A DNA stretch of 64,000 bases from Symmetrospora coprosmae (Eukaryota; Basidiomycota; Cystobasidiomycetes; Symmetrosporaceae), in contig VUYT01000007.1 in assembly GCA_008802785.1 (NCBI GenBank), forward strand, positions 682,001 to 746,000. The letters run 5' to 3'. Positions 25,435-36,270 of the stretch are shown here, piece by piece. The notes below the pieces were generated by a model. That model did not search any database. It saw nothing but the letters and a program-made list of their open reading frames with translations, and was not told the DNA's origin. Position 1 is the first letter of the stretch, and each line of letters starts with the position of its first letter. Position numbers and translations under genes: made by a program.

Positions 25435-26254
25435 ATGGTCTACGCACACACTCTCCTCCTGCTATTGCTCGCTGCTGCGCCCTTGGCCTCGGTCCTGGCA
25501 CTGCCCCAGCCAGCCCTGCCCGACATCGGCCTCGACCTGTTCGAGCGGGACGTCTTGACGCGGAAGCAGATGCGCCAGCTCCGGGCGAGGGCATCGCCCA
25601 TGCCCGCTCCGCCAAGCAGCATCGTCGCGCTCGCGAACGACGCTCTATACACGACGTGCCCGAGCCTCGAGCAGGTCACAAAGTCAGAGATCACCTACGG
25701 TCCCGGCGGCTTTGCTCCAACGCCTGACGCCGAGCCAGAGACGACGCTCCGGTGCACCTACCCGTCCCCTGACCCCATGTTCACCGAGCTCATCTGCAAC
25801 TATGACGTTGTCACGGGGGAGCCTAGCCAGTACAACGTCCCCAGCTGTGGGACTGACGAGGCGTGAGTCCGCGCTCTCTCTCTCACCCTGTACGAGGCGG
25901 GAGCCACGACTGATGCGACATCTTGCGCCTTATGTATGGCCCCAGCGCCGAGCCAGCTGCTGCCGAGATCTGCTACACCACCTGGTAGGACTGCCCTCGA
26001 GCACGGAATCGCTGTGGATGCTCAAATCTAACCTGCTTCTAACCTGCAGCTCCGGACCTCTTGTCCAGTCGGCAACAGTCACCCAGTCCCTGGATGGCGA
26101 TACCGCAACGACCGGCTGTTTCGTCGGCGGCGTAGGCATCTGCATCTTTGACGCTCGCCTCGGAGGCGACTCGACCACGACTGCGGGCCCGCTGGACTGC
26201 TCGCGAGTGTCGGTGCAGGAGGGGCGGTGCCTCGAGGACTACGTCCGGGCCTGA
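25435..26254 (+). CDS. secreted ten-cysteine protein 1
   Basis: Exons 25435-25862, 25946-25984 and 26050-26254; 223 residues. The N-terminus is a clear signal peptide (MVYAHTLLLLLLAAAPLASV, cleavage near Leu-Ala-Leu-Pro), followed by a basic stretch RKQMRQLRAR that could be a Kex2-type processing site. The mature part has ten cysteines in an order shared with the next two genes: C1, YGP, C2, C3, C4, the pair in CYTTC followed by SGP, C7, C8, and a last pair separated by SRVSVQEGR. The middle exon is only 39 bases and carries the first C of CYTTC; both flanking introns are in phase 2, as in the paralogues. I do not recognise a named family; a small secreted effector or wall protein is possible but unproven. 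Confidence 0.8.
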
Positions 26255-26832
26255 TCCCTGAGCGGTCCCATCTATTCTATTCGAAAGAGGGCGAAGAAGC
26301 AATGACGAACAAAGCCCGAGAGGCAGTCACGACTATACGTGGTCATGAATGATGTACATCGATACCTGCTAGACGGCTGCAAGCCAGCCCAATAACCCGA
26401 TCTGCTAAACTCCGGGCTTCTCCGGCGGGCCACTCCACCCGACTGCTGCGGACCATGACTAGCCTGACGCAGACTGCCAAGTCGCACAGCCAGCCTGCTT
26501 GACAATGCCTAACGCCAATGCAGTACGCGCCGGCCCATCTCCAATCTGGGCGCCGTGCGGAAACAAGGGGGCAAAATTCGGCTCTAGCCACGCCGGCTCT
26601 GCGCCGCCTGGATGGATGCCGTCCACTACCTGCAATATCTCTGCCGTTGTCAACGGGACTATACGGTACTGGGACGCTTCAGCCTGGATGGACGATTGGC
26701 GGGCCACCCTGCCCAGCACCCTGTCTCTGTCTTGCTCCTACCCAACCTCTGAACCTTACCCGGCCGGCTCGTGCACCCTTCATCCTCTTTCGCGCCATCC
26801 TCCGCCGCTACTCTCGCTTGCTCGTCTGCGTC
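26255..26832. other. intergenic gap between secreted genes 1 and 2
   Basis: About 580 bases; no protein I can support on either strand. Holds the end of gene 1 and the promoter of gene 2. Confidence 0.5.
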
Positions 26833-27523
26833 ATGCTTCCTCAGCTCCTCACCCTCGCTCTCGCCCTCCTAGCGGGCCTCGCTACGGGCGCCCCCACCTC
26901 GGCCACACTGCGCAACCGAGCCGATAGTGCTACCGTCATGCTCGAAGGTGTCGCAAAGACTAGGTGTCCCGGCGGCATCGTCCCAAGTATCCTGACTTAC
27001 GGGCCGGCCTATACCGATGGGCCCGGTCTCCTGTGCGGCGAGGACTGCTTCTACAATGGCGAGGGCACCTACGTGTCCGGATCCGAGAGCTGCAAGACGC
27101 TCCTCCCGTACGTTGCACATGTGCCGCATCGCTGCATGCAGTACTTGTCCCGCGTATGCCTGCCGCTGACGAGTACTACTGCCTTGCTTTCTGCGCAGTG
27201 AGCCGGCCGACGCTGCCTCGCAGCTGTGCTACACTACCTGGTGAGTCCGCGCTGCATTTGCGATTGTGAAACGAGCAGAAGTATATCATCAATGATATCA
27301 TCAATGTCTGACTCTGCACACGCACAGTACCGGGCCGGACGTCGAATCGGTCGCCATCATGATCAACGGCGCCGCGAAGACCATCTGCGGACTGACCGGC
27401 ACCGATCAAGGCTGTCCCTTTGACGCCGTAACCGGCCAGTTCAGCACAGAGGGCGTTGTGCCGGACGACATTGCGCCAAACTGCGAGGGCGTCGTCACCG
27501 TCGCAAAGGGGGCCTGCGCCTGA
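26833..27523 (+). CDS. secreted ten-cysteine protein 2
   Basis: Exons 26833-27107, 27199-27240 and 27328-27523; 170 residues, the shortest of the trio. Signal peptide MLPQLLTLALALLAGLATGA is followed by a short propeptide-like segment (LRNR). Ten cysteines match the pattern of genes 1 and 3: C1 before LTYGP, then C2/C3 close together (LLCGEDC), C4 in SESCK, CYTTC followed by TGP, C7/C8 (TICGL, QGCPF) and a final pair around EGVVTVAKGA. The 42-base middle exon again encodes up to CYTT and both introns are phase 2. Overall sequence identity to the neighbours is low, so the duplication is old or the genes evolve fast. No known function recognised. Confidence 0.8.
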
Positions 27524-28152
27524 TTTCTCAAGACACCTCGATCTCGGGAAAGAGCATACTCTGATTTTGGAAAGAGCACATGTTGATCAGTCATTTCGCA
27601 GGTATCGACTGAATTTCCTTTGTCTGCGTTGATATATGATTCGCATAGTGCACTTGACGTCTCTCCTGTTGTTGTAGTACGCAAGTGTGCTGTCACTCGC
27701 TCTGCTCGTCCTTACCGCCTAAATAGGAATCCAGTAAAGTGTGTGGCATGTTTGAACGGATCTAGAGTCCCGATGCTGACCGAGAGGGACGAGGTCTTCC
27801 CATGTCGCAGCGGAACCAACGCGCATCGGCAGCCAGAAGCCTCAGTTGCGGACAACATACGAGCGGAGTTTAGCCTTCTACGCAGCTATACGGTCGACAA
27901 AGGATAGCTAATGCTTTCTCATGACCGGCGGCCCCGTGCCGGACAGCCAACTTCCTTCTCTCATCCTATGCATATGGGGGCAAGGGAGGAGGGCCATGCT
28001 GTACAAAGGGCAGTGCTTGACTTGTTTTGCGCGTTGTGTTAGGCAGGGGCCATAAAAGGTGGGCGATACGGGCTGGACTGTGTTTGCCTCTTACGATTGA
28101 CCACTCCGCACCCGGATATCGCGGCTCGCTCTAGGTCACAGAACCAGCTCTC
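27524..28152. other. intergenic gap between secreted genes 2 and 3
   Basis: About 630 bases, less GC-rich than the coding DNA around it. It contains a TATA-like site (separate entry). Nothing else supported. Confidence 0.5.
28052..28058 (+). promoter_or_regulatory. TATA-like box of secreted gene 3
   Basis: ATAAAAG, about 95 bases before the start codon of secreted gene 3, in a suitable place for a TATA element. Inferred from sequence and distance only. Confidence 0.35.
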
Positions 28153-28910
28153 ATGGTGTCCCTTTCTGTACCAGTCAGCAAGGCGCTCGCCCTCGCCGTC
28201 ACCGCAAGCATGGCTGCCGCAGTGCCTGTAGCAAACCGAGTTGAACCTCGAGAGATCATCCTACCAATCGTCACCGCCAAGCTCGACTTCACGCACACGA
28301 CCTGCGCGGCCAATGCCGTGAAGAGGATCATGCAGTACGGTCCTGCTCTAAGTTATGAGAATGCCGTTGGGCCCAGCATGATGTGCGAGTTTGCCGGAGG
28401 GAAGCTATGCGGTTCGACGGGACTCACGGCCCTGATCTCCGGAGGTAGGGAAGGGGACAGGAACACTGTCGAGGATTGCCCTGCCATGTGAGTTGCGCAT
28501 CGCGTCTGGCAGCGAGTGCTGCGTTCGTGTGGATTCGGAAGGCGAACCTATCTGACTGCGCCGCGCCTTGCTGCAACCTGCGGACTCGCAGCGGAAAGAC
28601 CAGCCCCGGAGCCAGTTTGTGCTACACCACATGGTAAGTCTTGCTTGACTGGAGTTGGCCAGCGCGGCCCGCGTTGATATTGCGACCTTGCAGTGTGGGT
28701 CCAGAGGTCGAGCGGGTCACGCTCAACCTCGAGGTCGGCGACGGCAGGGAATTCACAACATGCAGCAGGAAGAATGTCGTTGGGGGCTGCTGGTATAGTA
28801 CGCGGGATGGCAGCGTCCTCAGCGGGACTGGCAACGGCATCATCCCAGAGCAGATTGCGTCCGAAGAGGCGTGCGAGAAGGTCACGGTCGAGAAGGGGAC
28901 CTGTGTCTGA
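28153..28910 (+). CDS. secreted ten-cysteine protein 3
   Basis: Exons 28153-28487, 28592-28633 and 28694-28910; 197 residues. The N-terminus (MVSLSVPVSKALALAVTASM, then AAAVPVANR) is a signal peptide with a possible dibasic-like processing region after it. Cysteine order matches genes 1 and 2: C1, QYGP, C2, C3, C4 (VEDCPA), CYTTC followed by VGP, C7/C8 (TTCSRK, GGCWY) and the final pair around EKVTVEKGT. The middle exon is 42 bases with phase-2 introns on both sides; an alternative acceptor at 28601 would shorten it by three residues-worth of sequence. Function unknown. Confidence 0.8.
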
Positions 28911-29085
28911 ACAGCCTGGACATGGTTGCGCACAGCGCGCGGCCTTCCGTCCGACAGGTTGTTCGTTCTTTCGCTCTATCGAGTCGTTGTACCTGTTCTC
29001 GTCGATACGTCCGTGTGTTGAGCCGTTTCGAAGTGCGTCGCCCAGTTTGGACATCTCCGCTTCTGCTCCGCCCAGATCCATCGAG

Positions 29086-31478
29086 ATGGCCAAGATTCAT
29101 GTGCAGCCCGCGTACAGCGTCCACCGGATAGGACAGCTGCCTGCTGGTGTAGATGCCGGCAAGTGGATCTCGGACATCTTTGCCCGAGAGGGGTCCTACA
29201 CGCGTGTCCTCCTCGCGCCGGGCTGTGGATATGATCTCGACAGCAAGATCTGGATGCGGGCGGACCACCAGGAGCTGGCGACGGATGGCTATCCAACGGA
29301 GAAGGACAAGATGGCCCGGCTGTACACGCGCGGCCAGCGAGAAAGCGGCGCCATCGACGCCATCAACCGCGTCAACGCCGCCATCCGCTGCCTCAGGATC
29401 GTCGGGCTGCGCGACCAGATGGGCTGGCTCAAGGATGGCGCGGCGCTCATCGTGATTGGCGGCTGGGACGCGAAGGATCCAGTGCTTGAGCGCTGCTTTC
29501 TCGAAGATCCTCGCGGATGGTCCGGCTGCCATCTGGTAGACGGGAGCAACGGAGGTCGCATCGTGAACAACCGTCAGTACAGTCCATAGACGCGAACACG
29601 TGCCGCCTTTGCGGATGGCTACGCCGAGATGCTGACGCGACATCTCAAGCAGACATTGGACCGTGCGGCAACCCTGCGCCCGATGGCCCTTGGGCAGACG
29701 GCCTCAGCATCGCCTGCCGGAACGGCCTCATCGCGTCGAATACCATCCTGGACGCGACTGACGGGGCTATCGTCGTCTTCTGCGCGCCGGACACCACCTT
29801 TGTCGGAAACACCATCATCGCACGTACGAGGAACCTCATGGGCGGGATCAATCTGTGTGTCGCTGCGAATGCCTTCATCCGGCCCGTCCGTAAAGGCTGA
29901 CCGGCTTTGGCCATCTCCGAACAGCGTGGACCCCTTCCCGTTCGATGCCAACTTTACAGGCACCAGGGTCATCAACAACCAGATCATCAGCGATGGTGCT
30001 TTCATTCACATGGCCATGTGAGTTGATCCTGCCCATGCCGAAAGCGGAAGTGCCCGCTAAACGCGATGCCGTGCTGCTGACAGTGGCATTGGCTCGACAA
30101 CCTGGGGCGACAATCACGACATCCAGAACTATGGTGGAGCCGTACTCGACAAGTGAGCTTTATTCCTTGCAGATCATGCGCGATCGCGCTGCCTGTCTTA
30201 CCCTTTCTGCATTCCGCCCGACCAGCCTCATTGGACCCGGTCGATTCGGCTACGGCATCGCAGCTGCAGGCTGCAAGGACTTCACCGTTCTAGGTAACCG
30301 GATCTCCGACGGCACGCAGTTTGTCGGCTCAATGGACATGATCCCCGAAGTGACGCCGCCCACGCCATTCCTGCGGATCAATGACGGATGGGCCGAAGGG
30401 ACGTTCCAATCCGATTTCATCGAAGGGCCCGTGCGATACCTCATCGGCGTGCGGGATGGCCTGGGCCACAGGATGCAGTACCGCTCGGACAGTCTGCGGT
30501 GGTCCGCTGGGTCAGAAGCGGCCTTGAAGAAGGTCAGAGTTGAGCTCGTCGAGGAGGGCGAGCTCGTTGTCTGGGACCAGCAACAGCTCGGTCGAGTGCT
30601 CTGGAGCAGCTCAATCGGACAGGGGCGCAGGAGAGGCAATGTCTCACCAACACTTCAATTGGATCGGCTCTCCGGGCAACTGAGCATCAGGAGCGCGCAG
30701 ACGGGCCAGGTGCTGTGGGATCCAATGGCTTACCTTGCTAAGATCGGATACCGGACCTTCTACAAGGACCCTGTCCTCGTTCTCGCCGACCAGCCGCCAT
30801 ACCTTCAGGTCAAAGACGGCGGCTCCACACTCTTTGCCAGCAGTTCGGCATGGAAGCACTTCGCTCTCAATGCCGGCAGCTTTGTCGCTGTTGTTGCGGA
30901 TGACGGAAGCGCGACTGCACTTGACGCTTCAGCGCCGGCCGTCCCGCACGATTCGCGGCCTACATCAATGACAGAGGCGCTGTCGCATCTCCACCTGCAA
31001 AGCCGTGCGCCTCCGCCTTTGCCGCGTCGTGGCGGGCCGTCCGGACAGCGACCGGCCAGCAACACATACCTCTGGTTGGACCCGCATACATCCAGGCTGG
31101 TCCTCCACACGTCTGATCACCCCGAGCAGCCGCAGGACGGCCAGATCGCTTGGGTATCGCCAAATTGGAAGCAATGCGCTTCGCAGCCGACAGAGCCGTC
31201 CAAGGCGATACTGCAAAAGCACGTTCCAGCTGATGTCTTGCAAGCGGCGCGTAGGCTGATTGAGCTGCTGCGCGTCGGCCGATGTGAACGACAGCGACGG
31301 CAACTTCGTCATCTACGGATCAGGCAACGGTGCCGTCTGGGCTAGTGGGACCAATGGGCAAGGCATGAACATCGACCAGGTTGCCGTTGTGCCTTCCACT
31401 GAACACAGTCCTGCGAGCTTCCAGCTGCGAGGGGAAGGGCGCACAAAATGGAGCAGCGACGGGCCTAGGCGGGGGTAG
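29086..31478 (+). CDS. parallel beta-helix protein with lectin-like C-terminus
   Basis: Exons 29086-29572, 29653-29854, 29925-30017, 30084-30152, 30226 to about 31197, and about 31265-31478; roughly 678 residues. The first 330 residues look like a right-handed beta-helix of the pectate-lyase superfold: repeated N-x-I / G-I turns such as GRIVNNHIGPCG, GLIASNTILDATDG, TRVINNQIISDG and FTVLGNRISDG. The C-terminal half carries repeated strands of the bulb-type (mannose-binding) lectin kind, best seen as DGNFVIYGSGNGAVWASGTN, with weaker copies LSIRSAQTGQVLWD and LWLDPHTSRLVLHT. No catalytic residues can be assigned and no signal peptide is visible at this start, so an upstream exon may be missing. 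The frame changes between 31190 and 31265; I explain it by a 67-base intron with a weak GTCCAAG donor, which is the least certain part. Confidence 0.6.
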
Positions 31479-31676
31479 CATGGCGAGTAGGTATCGTGAG
31501 GATTGCCCGATGTTTCTGTTTAGGACAGCTCAGCTGAGCAGTTGATCATGCGATCTGTCTAATCAGTCGAATCCTCTTCGCACGGAGACGCTGGTCGTCT
31601 CGGTGTCTGGATCGACGGGCTTGCAACGTGGAAGTAAAACGAGCGAAAGGAATCGCCAAACGCTGTGCTTCTAGTG

Positions 31677-32234
31677 CTAAGCATCAGGCGAAGAGCTCTT
31701 CATGAGCGACTTCTCCATCACATACTTTCCTTCCTTATATTTCTGCGACTCTTCGCTGACTTTCTCCTATGGGCATGCAAGCCAGGTCATCTCAGACTTA
31801 GTCATCGGCAGCGCTCGTTTGCGTGTGACGCCAGTTTCGCAGGCTCGCCCGACTCACGTACTTCCATCCGAGCATCTGCCTGCATGTGGCGCAGCTGACG
31901 TCTCGCACCATGTGCGTTCCCGTCGTCATGAGGCGCTCCTGGACTTCGTCCTCGCGCACATTGCGCACAGCGGCGAGCAGGAACGCAGGGCCTTGGAAGC
32001 CGTTGAAGCGCTAGGACAGAGGCGGTAGCAGTATGTCAAACATCGGCCCGCGTATGTGTTTTGCATGGCGCGGGGCTGTCAAAGGGTACCCAGCCGCGCA
32101 ACAGGCCGGCGCCTTTCGGGAAAGAGCAGCCGAGGGTGTGCGCTTACTCGCGATTCGATGTCAGCACTGGAAGCGAGCTCTGTCCCGCAGGCCTTGCAGC
32201 TGTACGTCTTGGGTGCACTGTCGTGCTGTGTCAT
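31677..32234 (-). CDS. Yippee-like zinc-binding protein
   Basis: Exons on the minus strand: 32148-32234, 31858-32010, 31677-31766; 109 residues, the normal size for the family. The Yippee fold is evident: the first zinc pair in YSCKACGTELA, then FNGFQGPAFLL, the second pair in VSCATCRQMLGWKYEKV, and the ending SQKYKEGKYVMEK. Yippee proteins are small conserved proteins with a single zinc-binding beta fold; in fungi (Moh1 in yeast) they are tied to stress and stationary-phase survival and to GID/CTLH-type complexes, but the molecular role is not settled. A longer in-frame start at 32318 exists, but MTQHDSAPKTYSC fits the family better. Confidence 0.92.
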
Positions 32235-33207
32235 GTTGGCCTCAAATTGCGGGGAGGCCCTTCCCCTGACCGGACCAAGTCGCTTGAGCAGAGCTGTCCC
32301 AGTCCAGCGCGTAGGCAAGGCGCAGCACGACGGCGACGGATTTATGAGGTTACCAATTGCTCAAGACGGTTTGGCTGCACAGAAATGTTGGGACATGGTC
32401 GATAGACCGAGGCGGCTCCAACCTCGATCAAGGTGGCGCTGGACGCTCAACGAACCGCTTCACCTTGCAGTCAATGACAACATACGGGGACATGGATGTT
32501 GCGTCAAGGCAGGGTCAGATTGCTGTTGCTGCTCTTGCTATGCCATTCCACCTGCTGCTGCTGTGCTGCTGACGGACGTGGGCCAGAGGCCAAATGCGGC
32601 AGGCCTTCAGGCCAAAAGCCGACGCGGGCCTGGAGTTGGTTAATGCAAGCGAGGAGCGAGGCTGGAGTTGCCGATGAGTGTGTCACTCATCGCAGAGGCA
32701 GATCCCCATCTCACCAGCCAGTACTGCTGAGTCTGCGCGCCGGCGGTCGTTCTCGGTTCCGCGGTCTGGACCTTTGGGTCGGGAGGTGGCTTGACCCCCT
32801 GGACGAATTGGACAGAGACGGCCGTGGCCGCGGATGCTCATGAGGCCTGACTGAGAGACACTGACCACATGTGCACTGGCACTGGCACTGGCACTGATGC
32901 AGGCCCCTCATCATTTACTCATCAGGGCACATCTCCGTACAGTCTTCGCATTCTGCCATCCTTCCATCCCGACTCGCAGTTCATCTCCGTCTGCTCGACC
33001 CCTTGACATCGCTACAGGTACTCTCGTTCAACGTATACGCCTCAAGACCTCATCCAGGCCGGCAGCTCTGCGCAAGCCTGCAGCGCGGCTTTGAGGCGCA
33101 CCCTCATCGCCTTGGACACTTTGCACGCCACCCCCTTTTGTTCAGCAGCCCGTCAGCAGTATTAGGTCCAGCCTTGACAGCTGTCGTACAGCAGACTCTT
33201 CTGCACG
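32235..33207. other. divergent intergenic region
   Basis: About 970 bases between the Yippee gene and the seven-helix protein gene. Open frames on both strands look like chance. It holds two promoters and a (GCACTG)x4 repeat. Confidence 0.5.
32873..32896. repeat. short tandem repeat (GCACTG)x4
   Basis: Four perfect copies of GCACTG about 310 bases before the next start codon. Simple repeat; no function inferred. Confidence 0.8.
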
Positions 33208-35378
33208 ATGAGCGCTCTCCTCAGCTCCCTCCCTATCGCCTCTCCTTCCGTCATCGCACCCTTGCTGGCCGCACCACCAGCGGCAGTCTCGAGCTCAGCC
33301 TCTGCCGCAGAACGCTTCATCGCCACTGCAAAGATGGCACAGAACCCGTCCTTCTTTGACGGCAAGGAGAAATTCAATCATGCCATCTACGTCAGCCTCG
33401 ACGTCGTCGTTGGCTTTACCATATTGGCGCTGGTGAGTGCCTGAGCCTTCCAGCCTGGCAGCAAGGCGCTGCCATTCAGGCACCGCATCACGTGCAGTCG
33501 TGGACAGCGCATCCACGGCGCATGCGACGACAAGCGAGAGTCGTTACGAGCGCAGAGAGCTGACGTTCCCGCACTGCCCGCTCCAGATTGTCTCGCTCGC
33601 CGCTCTCGGTGTCCAACTTGCGCGGAAGGATCAGCGAAAGCTCGCCCAGAAGACCGTCAAGGCGGAAGGCGTCTACTTCCTGCCGCACTCACCCATCCTC
33701 GCACCCGTCATGGTGTCGTGCTATTGCATCGTGGCCATCGCGACCGCACTGGTGCTGCGCGCGTATCTGTGGAGAGGCTCGGCACTCGTAGTCATCCAGC
33801 GTGTGAGTACCACTTCCCTGCCGCCATTACCGGGCCTGACTGTGCGCAAAGCTGACACCTCCCAATTATTTACGTAATCTCATGGTTCACAGCTGAGTCT
33901 CCTTCTTCCGACACCCCTCCTCTTCTGGGCCTGGTACTCCGCCTCGGCCAACGCTTTTGCCTGGCACCTGACACCGCCAGGCAGCGCGCGAACGTCCAGA
34001 TACCTGCGCTTCAAGCCCATGACGCTCAACGTCATCTGCTGGGTCGCACCTCTGGCCATCTTCCTCATCCAGCTCGTGATCGTCGGTCTGTGGCCCATCA
34101 AGGTAGCGCGCTCGATGCAGGCCGCCGCTGCATACGCGGCCGCCAAAAGCAGCCTGACGGCGGGCGACCCGCGCCTGCAGGACGCGCTCGATGCGGCGTA
34201 CACGACCAAACGCATTTCTGAGCTCTACTACCAGTCTTCGTGGGGCGTTTGGGCCGTCGCGTACGGCGCGTGCTGGGTCGTCTACACCATCTACTCGTGC
34301 CTGCTGCTCAGCCTGCTCTCGCGGCAGATGGCCTTTGTCGACACGCTCGGCGGGCACGGCAGCCAGACTGGCGCGCCCGTGTCGGGACGTAGCAAAGAGA
34401 AGGAAACGGAAGAGCAAGATGGCCGTGAGGAGAAAGGGCAAGCACAGAGTCAGAGCATTGCGCGCAAGACTTCGGCAACATTCAAGCACGCAAGCTCGTC
34501 GACGCTCAAGCTCATCCGGCGTAGCTCGGGCTCGGACTTGCATTACATCAGCAAGCGCGAACTCCTCCGGCGCAACAGCAAGCTCGTCGCGGGCGAGCTG
34601 ATCGCGTACTCTGTCTTTACGCTCGCGTGGATGTTCCTCGCCATTGTCAAGGCGGTGATGGGTGAGCTGACCATCATCTCTCGCTGGAAGCCGCCGACTG
34701 CCGAGCTGACCTTGCCCACTGCATCGCAAACTTGATACAGGCTATCGGATACTCAACAATCCTCAGACGGGCCCAATCACGGTCCTCGGCGAGCTGTACG
34801 ACTCAACAATCTTCGGCCTCGTCGTCGTCACACTCCTTCTCGTCCGTGGAGTCAACATCCTGCGCAACCGCAAAGCCGACCTCGAGGCCGCTGCTGTGAC
34901 CAGTACCTCGACTTCCCAGCAGCAGACGGCGAGCGCGCATACGGCGCCGCTCCGCATGGCCCCTAGCAGGGCGGATACTACTAGCGACCTCGCCACGCGG
35001 CGGGGGAACAACCCGCTTTCCATCTCGCTCAACGTTGGCAGCTACGTCGTCGTCGGGCCGTCCAACCCAACGACCCCGTCGACAGCAGGACGCATGCCGC
35101 GAGAACAGGATGAAGTACATCTCACCCTTCCGACGCTAGCATTGTCGCCTGGCGAGGGATGCAGGAGCGACCTGAGCACACCGCTGCACACGCCTGCACA
35201 TGAGTACTTTGAGCTCGGGAGCCACCAGGAGAAAGGCGGGCTGGGCCAGGTCCGGCGCAAGTCGTCCGTTACCTTTCTGGACGAAGTCTTGTGTGCGCGC
35301 GAGCTGCAGAGTGGCGCTGCCTCGCTCGGAGCCATTGTGGCCTCGCCCAGGATCGACACGGAGGCGCCGGCCGTCTAG
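33208..35378 (+). CDS. seven-helix membrane protein, unknown family
   Basis: Exons 33208-33432, 33587-33802, 33893-34661, 34741-35378; 615 residues. Seven hydrophobic helices can be read: YVSLDVVVGFTILAL and on, ILAPVMVSCYCIVAIATALV, LLLPTPLLFWAWYSASA, VICWVAPLAIFLIQLVIVGL, VWAVAYGACWVVYTIYSCLL, GELIAYSVFTLAWMFLAIV and STIFGLVVVTLLLVRGVNI. A Ser/Ala-rich 55-residue N-terminus precedes helix 1, a charged Ser-rich loop (about 80 residues) lies between helices 5 and 6, and a long Ser/Thr-rich tail (about 190 residues) follows helix 7. This is the layout of a G-protein-coupled receptor, but no known receptor motif is recognised; a transporter-like or organellar protein cannot be excluded. Confidence 0.75.
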
Positions 35379-35878
35379 CTGGAATGAGCAGGCCCAATCC
35401 CGTCCAAGAAGAAGACGACAGGAGTGCGAGAGTAGCCAAGTACGTCAGTCGTCGGATAAAACATAGATAGCCATCGGTGCAAGGCAAGGGAAGGAAAAGC
35501 AAAGCTGTTGTTGTAGCGCATAACGGTACGGTGCAGAGGTGCAAAAAGGGCGGAAGGCACGACTGGACGAATGGAGTGCTTTCGATGGTGTCAAATGCGC
35601 GTATGATACAGATGCGTGTTCTCTTCTCCTGGAGCATCGGGCTCGCTACCCTGCTTCTGCAAGGGGTGGCGGCTCTTTTGCGTTTCCTCTTGGGATCCTT
35701 CCCCTTTGCCATCTCGCCCCAGGAAGCGGCTACTGTACGGCTTTGCCATGTATGTCTGCCTCTCCCCGCATGCTTGCGATGTGCCATCACGTCCTTGGTG
35801 CATCACCGGTACTTTCCGCGTCTCTGCCTATGAAGCCGGCGGACTTCTCCCTCCTTCTGCAGCATGTGTACGATGCGC
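35379..35878. other. intergenic gap between convergent genes
   Basis: About 500 bases of presumed 3' sequence from the seven-helix gene (plus) and Coa6 (minus). No supported coding frame. Confidence 0.5.
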
Positions 35879-36270
35879 TTATTGCCCGCGCTGCTGCTGC
35901 GAGGGTGCTCCTCCTCCGATGGATGCCGCGTTGTTGGCAATGACGCCTGCGTCCTGGGCGTACATGCGATCCTGCTGCGCCTGGAGCTGCCTGCGCTTGA
36001 TGAAGTAGTCGACCTGGCGGGACATCCATGTACACAGGCAGTCAGCTCGCGCAACGGGGTGGGTGGGTCATACAGCACTGCAGGATGCGATGCGAGCACA
36101 CCCACCCAGCTCGCCGCGCAGTCCTTCTCAAACAGTGCGCGCTGCTTCTTGCACGCCGACGCATCCTCGCCTGTCCGCGTCATGCACTCGAAGAAGCCGT
36201 CCCGCGCGTCCCAGCATGCTTTGCGCGCAGAGCGATTCGGTGCGCCCGTCCCTTCTGCTGCGTCTGCCAT
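35879..36270 (-). CDS. COA6: Coa6-like cytochrome c oxidase assembly factor
   Basis: Small twin-cysteine protein of the Cox6b/Coa6 family, found in the mitochondrial intermembrane space and needed for copper delivery to cytochrome oxidase subunit 2. Exons on the minus strand: 36106-36270 and 35879-36013; 99 residues. The cysteine pairs read KACWDARDGFFECM (C-x9-C) and ACKKQRALFEKDCAASW (C-x10-C), followed by VDYFIKRRQLQ, which fits Coa6 better than the structural subunit Cox12. The C-terminal 25 residues are Gly/Ala/Gln-rich and poorly conserved. It shares a 240-base divergent promoter with the glutathione transferase gene. Confidence 0.9.

Noticed and set aside
25435-31478. Secondary-metabolite gene cluster
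   Set aside because: No synthase, P450, transporter or pathway regulator is present; only secreted proteins and a beta-helix protein.
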